Assembly (NCBI GenBank): GCA_947456915.1
Contig: CANGUQ010000017.1
Coordinates: 1-18,399 of the forward strand
Length of the DNA: 18,399 nucleotides
Source of the DNA: Betaproteobacteria bacterium
GTDB taxonomy: Bacteria > Pseudomonadota > Gammaproteobacteria > Burkholderiales > CAIKXV01
Direction of reading: 5' to 3'
Below the pieces are notes generated by a model. That model made no database searches, had not been told where the DNA came from, and worked only from the letters and a program-made list of their open reading frames with translations. Shown piece after piece: positions 14,147 to 18,399 of this stretch. Made by a program: the position numbers and the translations under genes. Each line of letters begins with the position of its first letter. The stretch's first letter is position 1.

Positions 14147-14941
14147 ATGGATCTCGGGCTCGCCGGCAAACGCGCGCTGCTGCTCGCTGCGACCAGGGGG
14201 CTCGGCCGTGCGGCCGCCGAGGCGCTCGCGGCCGAAGGCGCTTCGGTCGCACTGTCGTCGTCCGATGCCGCCCGCTGCGACGCAGCCGCCCGCGAGATCG
14301 CCGCAGCCCACGACGTTCGCGCCGTCGGGATCGCAGCCGATCTCTTCGATCCCGCAGCGATGGCCGGCCTGTACGCCGAAGCAGTGCGCGCACTGGGCGG
14401 AGACATCGACATCCTGTTCCTCAATCATCCCGGACCGAAGCTCGGGCTCGCGAGCGAGGTCGACCCGGACGATCTCGCGCCGCAGTTCCGAATGATGGTC
14501 GAGAGCCCGATCCGGCTGATCCGGCTGGCACTGCCTGCAATGCGCGCACGGCGCTTCGGACGCATCCTCACCGTCAGCGGCGGCGGCATGGTCGCACCGC
14601 TGCCGAACAAGGTGATGGATGACACGCTTCGCCCGGCGATCGCCGCCTACAGCAAGGCACTCGCGAACGAAGTCGCTGCCGACGGTGTCACCGCGAACGT
14701 CGTGCTGCCCGGCACGTTCATCACCGAGCGCGTGCACCATTCGACGGCGTCCAACGCAGCGCTGTTCGGCATCACGGTCGAAGAGGCCATGCGCCGGCGG
14801 GTGGAGAACATACCGGCAGGACGCTTCGGCGAACTGGCCGAGTTCGGCGCAGTGGTCGCGTTCCTCGCGAGCGCGCGCGCGGGCTACGTCAACGGGGCGG
14901 TCGTGCGGGTGGACGGCAGCCAGATCCGCAGCATCCTCTGA
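14147..14941 (+). CDS. Atypical short-chain dehydrogenase/reductase (SDR)
   Basis: This encodes 264 residues from the ATG at 14147, 19 bp after the Bug stop codon. The spacing and the conserved opening 'MDLGLAGKRALLLAATRGLG' decide the start; the ribosome-binding site is weak. The nucleotide-binding glycine turn is 'ATRGLGRA' (residues 15-22), the NNAG-like position reads 'LNHPGP' (92-97), and a catalytic-type Ser144 lies in 'LTVSGGG'. The C-terminal half 'VTANVVLPGTFITERV' and 'VNGAVVRVDGSQ' is typical. Aligning on 'LANEVAADGVTANVV' puts Asp158 and Arg162 where SDRs have the YxxxK Tyr and Lys; Tyr168 and Lys170 are out of register. It belongs to a divergent SDR group and may use another mechanism or lack classical activity. 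Confidence 0.88.
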   Translation: MDLGLAGKRALLLAATRGLGRAAAEALAAEGASVALSSSDAARCDAAAREIAAAHDVRAVGIAADLFDPAAMAGLYAEAVRALGGDIDILFLNHPGPKLGLASEVDPDDLAPQFRMMVESPIRLIRLALPAMRARRFGRILTVSGGGMVAPLPNKVMDDTLRPAIAAYSKALANEVAADGVTANVVLPGTFITERVHHSTASNAALFGITVEEAMRRRVENIPAGRFGELAEFGAVVAFLASARAGYVNGAVVRVDGSQIRSIL

Positions 14942-15305
14942 CGCAGGGTCCGCAAGCGCGGGTCTGGCCGGGGGCGTTGCGCGCTCTGGTGGACCGAGGT
15001 TGAGCAGTTCGCGCCCGCAGTGGCGGCAGAGGCCGTTGCGCCGATCGGCCGGCCGGCCTGCGGAGTGATCGGCAGAAGGGACAGCTGCAGATGCAGTCGA
15101 TGGCGGTCATGGGTGGCGATGGGCGGCGGGATGCGCTCGCGGCGAGCGTGAAGTCGTGCTCTTGCCGCGACGGTATGGCAGGAGCGTTCTTGACCGGTTG
15201 CGCTTCGTCCCCGCGGCAGGCGCGAGCGCAACTCGGGCTCGCCGGCATTCCGGCCGCGCGATACCGACAGGCACCTGCCGATGCGAAACGTGTTCGGAGA
15301 AAGAC
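14942..15305. other. Intergenic stretch with no confident gene
   Basis: These 364 bp separate the SDR gene from the interrupted exported-protein gene. No intrinsic terminator is obvious. On the minus strand from 15110, a reading frame opens with 'MTAIDCICSCPFC', and a shifted frame soon after gives 'RRNGLCRHCGREL', so the pieces of a zinc ribbon can be seen, but no clean gene end follows. A CGATACC heptamer occurs at 15259-15265; a single copy is not significant by itself. Confidence 0.4.
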
Positions 15306-16496
15306 ATGCGATGGAATCCGGTTGACCGCGGGGTGAGCCTCGCGTCTTCGGTGCTGCAACGACTGCGCTCGATCAGGGGTGCAGCACTCGCGATCCCGAT
15401 CCTGCTGCTCGCCGTCCCGTCTGCGCACGCCGACTGTGTCGACGGCGTGAGAAAGCGCACGGCCGAGGAGTTGAGGTTCGCGAAGCAACTCGCCGCTCAC
15501 CTGCTCGCGGCGCTGCCGGCGCCGCCGACAGGCATGTGACTGGAGCGGTCGCCGGCGACGATCATCGACGATAGCGCATGTCGAGATACACCCATCGGCT
15601 CCGTGCGCGGTTGCGTGCGCGCGGTGTACGAGTACCGGATGCCGGCCGACGAAGCAGCACGGGTCAAGGCGCGCCGTGACGCGCTGCTCGAGCAGATGCG
15701 CGCGATATACGCGCTGCCGCCTGCGCTGAAGACCGAGTTCGACACCTTGAACGCCGGTTATTTTGCGGCCATCCGCGAAGCGAAGCAGGCGGAGAAGGCT
15801 CGCGACAATGCCCTCGCCAATCGGAAGTACGCCGAGGCCGGCGACTTCGAGCGCAAGGCAAAGGCTGTCCAGGACCGTCACCGCGCCGCTGTCAGGGGGG
15901 AATACGAGCCGCTGGAGAGAGAGGAGACCGCCTTGCCCTCTGACTGGATGAGGCTGGAGATACTCATCACCGCAAACGGGCTACTCAGGACCACGCGTGA
16001 CCCGCAGATCACGTTTCGTCTCAGCGATCAGGAGCTCAAGAGCAGGTCCACGGCGTTCAGGGTCGGCTTCGTGCAGGCCACCGTGAGCAATGTCGATGGC
16101 GGCGGCGGGGTCAACGTCGGCGGCGTAACCGTCTATCGGAACAGGGAGACGCTCGAGGCGCTGCTGTCGGCGGTCGACCGCTCGCGGCTGCAGGTGGTGA
16201 TGCAGCAGCCTCTTCCCGCGGAAGCTGCACCGATCGCCTGGCGGGTGGGCAAGCCGCCGGAGCGGGCTGCCGAGGCTGCTTCCGGCGCAACTGGCGCGGG
16301 CGCGCCGGTCCCGGCGCAGGCGGGGGCCACTTCAGCAGCGACCTCTCCCGCGCAGCAGCCCGCCCCCCCGAATGCGGAACGTCGGGTCGAGCAGGCGCAG
16401 CCGCAGTCTGCCCCGTCGGCGGCGAGTTCGGCGGCACAGAGCGCCGAGAGGGCGAAGGAAGTGGTCAACACGCTGCGCGGCCTGCTCAGGTTCTGA
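15306..16496 (+). pseudogene. Exported protein of unknown function interrupted by one in-frame TGA
   Basis: The frame starts at the ATG at 15306 (preceded by GGAGAAAG), runs 77 codons to a TGA at 15537-15539, and then stays open in the same frame to the TGA at 16494-16496. The first part carries a signal peptide (hydrophobic core 'GAALAIPILLLAVPSAHA', cleavage near residue 42) and the mature start 'DCVDGVRKRTAEELRFAKQL'. The part after the stop, 'LERSPATIIDDSACRDTPIG' onward, reads as its direct continuation. It leads into a charged helical region ('AIREAKQAEKARDNALANRK'), a conserved-looking core ('MRLEILITANG', 'GGGGVNVGGVTVY') and an Ala/Pro-rich C-terminal tail. A GTG at 15603 could restart translation but without a signal peptide. 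Nonsense mutation or a base error is most likely. The family is not recognised. Confidence 0.75.
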
Positions 16497-16745
16497 TGCG
16501 GACGCGACCCGGCCACGGAGCTGCAGCGATCGCTCGCACGAAGGTCACGCGGAGCGAGCTTCTCGTGGTGTCGCGCGGGTGCGCCCTGTACAGGGCAACC
16601 GCAGGACACCGCGCGGGTTCACCGAAAGACGGAGGGGCGCGATGCAGCACGAGGCGACCGGGTGCATGATCTGGCGGTTCCAGCAAGGCAATGCGGTTGC
16701 GCTTCGCCCGCGGTGCCGCACCCGAACGTGCGGATCGTGCGCCGG

Positions 16746-17408
16746 ATGATTCCACGCGCGCTGGCGATCGCCGTGGTCCTCCTCGCCCTGTCCGGATGCG
16801 CAACGTGGAGCGAGTGGTTCGAGTCGCCGATTGTCGAGTCGCGGCCGAAGATCGAGGGTCCGGTCTACGGCTCGGGCAACGGGCGATCGAAGGTCATGCA
16901 CTCGTGCTCGAAGGGGCCCGTACTGGAGCAGATCTGGGGGCCAGGCCGATGCAGAACCGCGTTCACCCTGTCGTCCGGAAAACTGCTCCCGATGGAGGAT
17001 CTGGAGCGCGAGCTCGACGACTATCTTCGCTCGCTCGACGGATTCTCGTCGTGGCCGACCACCGGAGACAGGGACGGTCCGAATCGCTCACCGCCCTGCA
17101 GGTTCTACCTGCTGTCACTGCAGCCCACACTCGTGCTCGTGGTGCCCGTTCCTGCGGGTCGAGCCTGGCGCGGAAGCTGCAGCGGTTCCGCGAATCGGCA
17201 CACCTGCATCAGCTCGAAGCTGCTGCCGGAGGGGTACCCCTACGCGGAACTGCCCAAGGCCGACGGTGAAGTGTTCTGGTTCGCGCCTGGAATCACCCGC
17301 GGTCTGGTTCCGGCCCTGACGCAGGATGGACGTTACCGATTCCCCGCACACGTCGCGAACGCATCACTGGTGCGCAAGGACGGGCAGTGGGCGTTCTCCA
17401 GGGAGTGA
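16746..17408 (+). CDS. Putative lipoprotein of unknown function
   Basis: This encodes 220 residues from the ATG at 16746, chosen because it opens a textbook lipoprotein signal, 'MIPRALAIAVVLLALSGC', with lipobox LSGC and Cys18 as the lipid-modified residue. The upstream in-frame extension to 16662 lacks protein-like character. The mature protein contains several further cysteines ('HSCSKG', 'GRCRTAF', 'PPCRFY', 'GSCSGSANRHTCISS') that may form disulphides. No known domain was recognised. Just upstream, CCGCAC (16716-16721) and GTGCGG (16728-16733) form a 6-bp hairpin close to the weak ribosome-binding site. It lies 249 bp after the interrupted exported-protein gene on the same strand. It is probably anchored in the periplasm or outer membrane. 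Function unknown. Confidence 0.72.
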   Translation: MIPRALAIAVVLLALSGCATWSEWFESPIVESRPKIEGPVYGSGNGRSKVMHSCSKGPVLEQIWGPGRCRTAFTLSSGKLLPMEDLERELDDYLRSLDGFSSWPTTGDRDGPNRSPPCRFYLLSLQPTLVLVVPVPAGRAWRGSCSGSANRHTCISSKLLPEGYPYAELPKADGEVFWFAPGITRGLVPALTQDGRYRFPAHVANASLVRKDGQWAFSRE

Positions 17409-17542
17409 TGCCTGAGCGCAGGCGAACGGACGACCATGACGTGCCGATGATGCAGGTCGGGGGACGTACCGAGCACTCCGCCACACGCGAAGCACCGGCC
17501 CTCGCCGAGTTCGGTGAAGACTTCGGTACGACGACGGTCTTC

Positions 17543-17566
17543 CGGCTGGTGCAGTCACGCCAGCCG
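17543..17566 (-). terminator. Candidate hairpin just downstream of the hydrolase gene
   Basis: CGGCTGG (17543-17549) and CCAGCCG (17560-17566) form a 7-bp stem, extendable by a G-U and a G-C pair to nine, with a 6-nt loop. It begins five bases past the stop codon of the minus-strand gene ending at 17572. There is no T tract, so it is a possible Rho-aided or 3'-protecting hairpin. The rest of the 163-bp convergent gap (17409-17571) has no visible gene. Confidence 0.35.
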
Positions 17567-17571
17567 CTGGA

Positions 17572-18399
17572 TCAGGCCCGCGCGAGCTGCATCTGTTCGA
17601 GCGCGGCTCGCCCGACCGGCCCGTACGGGTTGGCGAAGCTCTCGGCCATCTCGTAGTGGTTGTAGCCGTCGCACAGGATGCCCTGCACCGGCCGGCCGGC
17701 CTTCTGCAGCGCTGCGGTGAAGTCCCGCCCCTGGCGCTGGAACTCGGGCGAGTCGTCCGATCCCCAGAGCACCACCAGCGGCGCGCCGATGCGGGCGAGG
17801 TGGCGCTGCGGCGAGAGTTCGTGCTCCATCTCGTCGGTGAACTTCACGTAGCTGCTGCGCTGCGACAGCCGCGGACCGCGCAGGTCGTACATGCCGCTCT
17901 GCAGGACGTAGCCCTTCACGGCATCAGCCGGCAGGCCGAACGCCTTCCAGTCGGTGATCGCCGCGCAGGCGCCGAGGTGCGAGCCGGACGAGCGACCGGA
18001 GACGTACAGCCTGTTCCGATCGCCCCCGAAGCTCTGCGCGTTGCGCCAGGTCCATGCGATCGCGCGCCGCACCTGGCCGACCATCGGGAACAGGCTGCCC
18101 TCTGTGCCGTTGACGTCGTCGAAGTCGATCGCGATGAAGTGCGCACCGGCACGCACCACCGTCTCGGCCGGATAGGCGTGGTCGCGCACGGTGTTGCTGC
18201 GCCAGGCACCGCCGTGGATGTAGAGCTGGATCGGCGCGTTCGGCCGGTCGGTGCGGAAGATGTCCAGGCCTTCGACCGGCTTGTCGCCGTAGGCGCGGCG
18301 CAGGGGTTCGCCCAGGCGCCGGCGGGCCTCGTCGCAGGCGTGGTCCATCCGCCGCGTCACCGTGTCGCGGTTCGGCGCCCAGACCCGCTGGTCGTAGGC
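17572..18399 (-). CDS. Alpha/beta hydrolase (esterase/arylformamidase-like), 5' end outside window
   Basis: 275 residues are visible and the frame stays open to the right edge ('AYDQRVWAPNRDTVTRRMD'), so the true start lies beyond 18399; the GTG at 18360 is internal. Counting from the edge, the oxyanion motif 'HGGAW' is at 62-66 and the nucleophile elbow is G135-R-S137-S-G139 in 'SGRSSGSHLG'. Asp216 in 'LWGSDDSPEFQRQ' and His248 in 'GYNHYEM' complete a catalytic triad. The overall pattern ('YGDKPVEGLDIFRTD', 'PIQLYIHGGAWRS') matches the BD-FAE/kynurenine formamidase-like branch of esterases. It would hydrolyse an ester or amide in the cytoplasm; the substrate is unknown. It converges with the lipoprotein gene. 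Confidence 0.9.
   Translation of the reverse strand, partial: AYDQRVWAPNRDTVTRRMDHACDEARRRLGEPLRRAYGDKPVEGLDIFRTDRPNAPIQLYIHGGAWRSNTVRDHAYPAETVVRAGAHFIAIDFDDVNGTEGSLFPMVGQVRRAIAWTWRNAQSFGGDRNRLYVSGRSSGSHLGACAAITDWKAFGLPADAVKGYVLQSGMYDLRGPRLSQRSSYVKFTDEMEHELSPQRHLARIGAPLVVLWGSDDSPEFQRQGRDFTAALQKAGRPVQGILCDGYNHYEMAESFANPYGPVGRAALEQMQLARA

Noticed and set aside
12703..14424. A long minus-strand open frame antisense to the third Bug gene and the SDR gene
   Set aside because: It is antisense to two firm genes and ends in repeat-derived peptides such as 'KKGPGPF' and 'KKGAWPLF'.
15537..15580. Selenocysteine recoding at the internal TGA of the exported-protein gene
   Set aside because: Only a short GC palindrome follows the TGA. 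No bacterial SECIS-like hairpin with the expected loop was seen, and the surrounding residues do not suggest a redox site.

Overview
This is a high-GC window from a bacterial chromosome. It looks like a betaproteobacterium of the Burkholderiales type. The basis is three periplasmic solute-binding proteins of the Bug/TctC family, a family strongly expanded in that group, none with a TctA/TctB membrane partner here, together with a LysR regulator and a phytanoyl-CoA dioxygenase-like enzyme. The organism assignment is an inference; there is no rRNA, tRNA or marker gene. No insertion sequence, integrase, CRISPR array or phage structural gene was recognised.

Layout. 1-1013 (+): the end of a predicted SAM methyltransferase, then a DUF1080 lipoprotein. 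1221-2615 (-): a von Willebrand factor A protein with a complete metal-binding MIDAS site. 2852-4729 (+): a DUF2075-type superfamily 1 helicase with an N-terminal PD-(D/E)XK-like nuclease motif. This gene is visibly poorer in G+C than its neighbours and is the best accessory or defence candidate. 4809-9009: a probable catabolic locus made of a Bug protein (-), a divergent LysR regulator (+), a phytanoyl-CoA dioxygenase-like enzyme (-) and a divergent sugar-phosphate isomerase-like TIM barrel (+). The last two share a 283-bp intergenic region holding an exactly symmetric array of four 7-bp sites. 9069-10652 (-): a large exported protein of unknown function. 10653-11188: a non-coding stretch with a 93-bp-period tandem duplication. 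11189-12163 (-): a second Bug protein. 12164-13143: a 980-bp non-coding region with an 8-bp tandem repeat and four copies of a terminator-like palindrome. 13144-14941 (+): a third Bug protein and an atypical short-chain dehydrogenase in one operon. 15306-16496 (+): an exported protein gene interrupted by one in-frame TGA. 16746-17408 (+): a lipoprotein. 17572-18399 (-): an alpha/beta hydrolase that runs off the right edge.

How the genes may work together. Bug proteins typically bind small carboxylated compounds in the periplasm. Beside a 2-oxoglutarate/Fe(II) oxygenase, a TIM-barrel isomerase, a dehydrogenase and a hydrolase, they suggest scavenging and breakdown of organic acids or related compounds, with LysR-type and at least one further DNA-binding regulator in control. 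The substrates cannot be read from the sequence.

The most unusual signals are the symmetric operator-like array at 7866-7966, the single TGA inside 15306-16496, the palindrome array at 12664-12876, and the nuclease-helicase gene.
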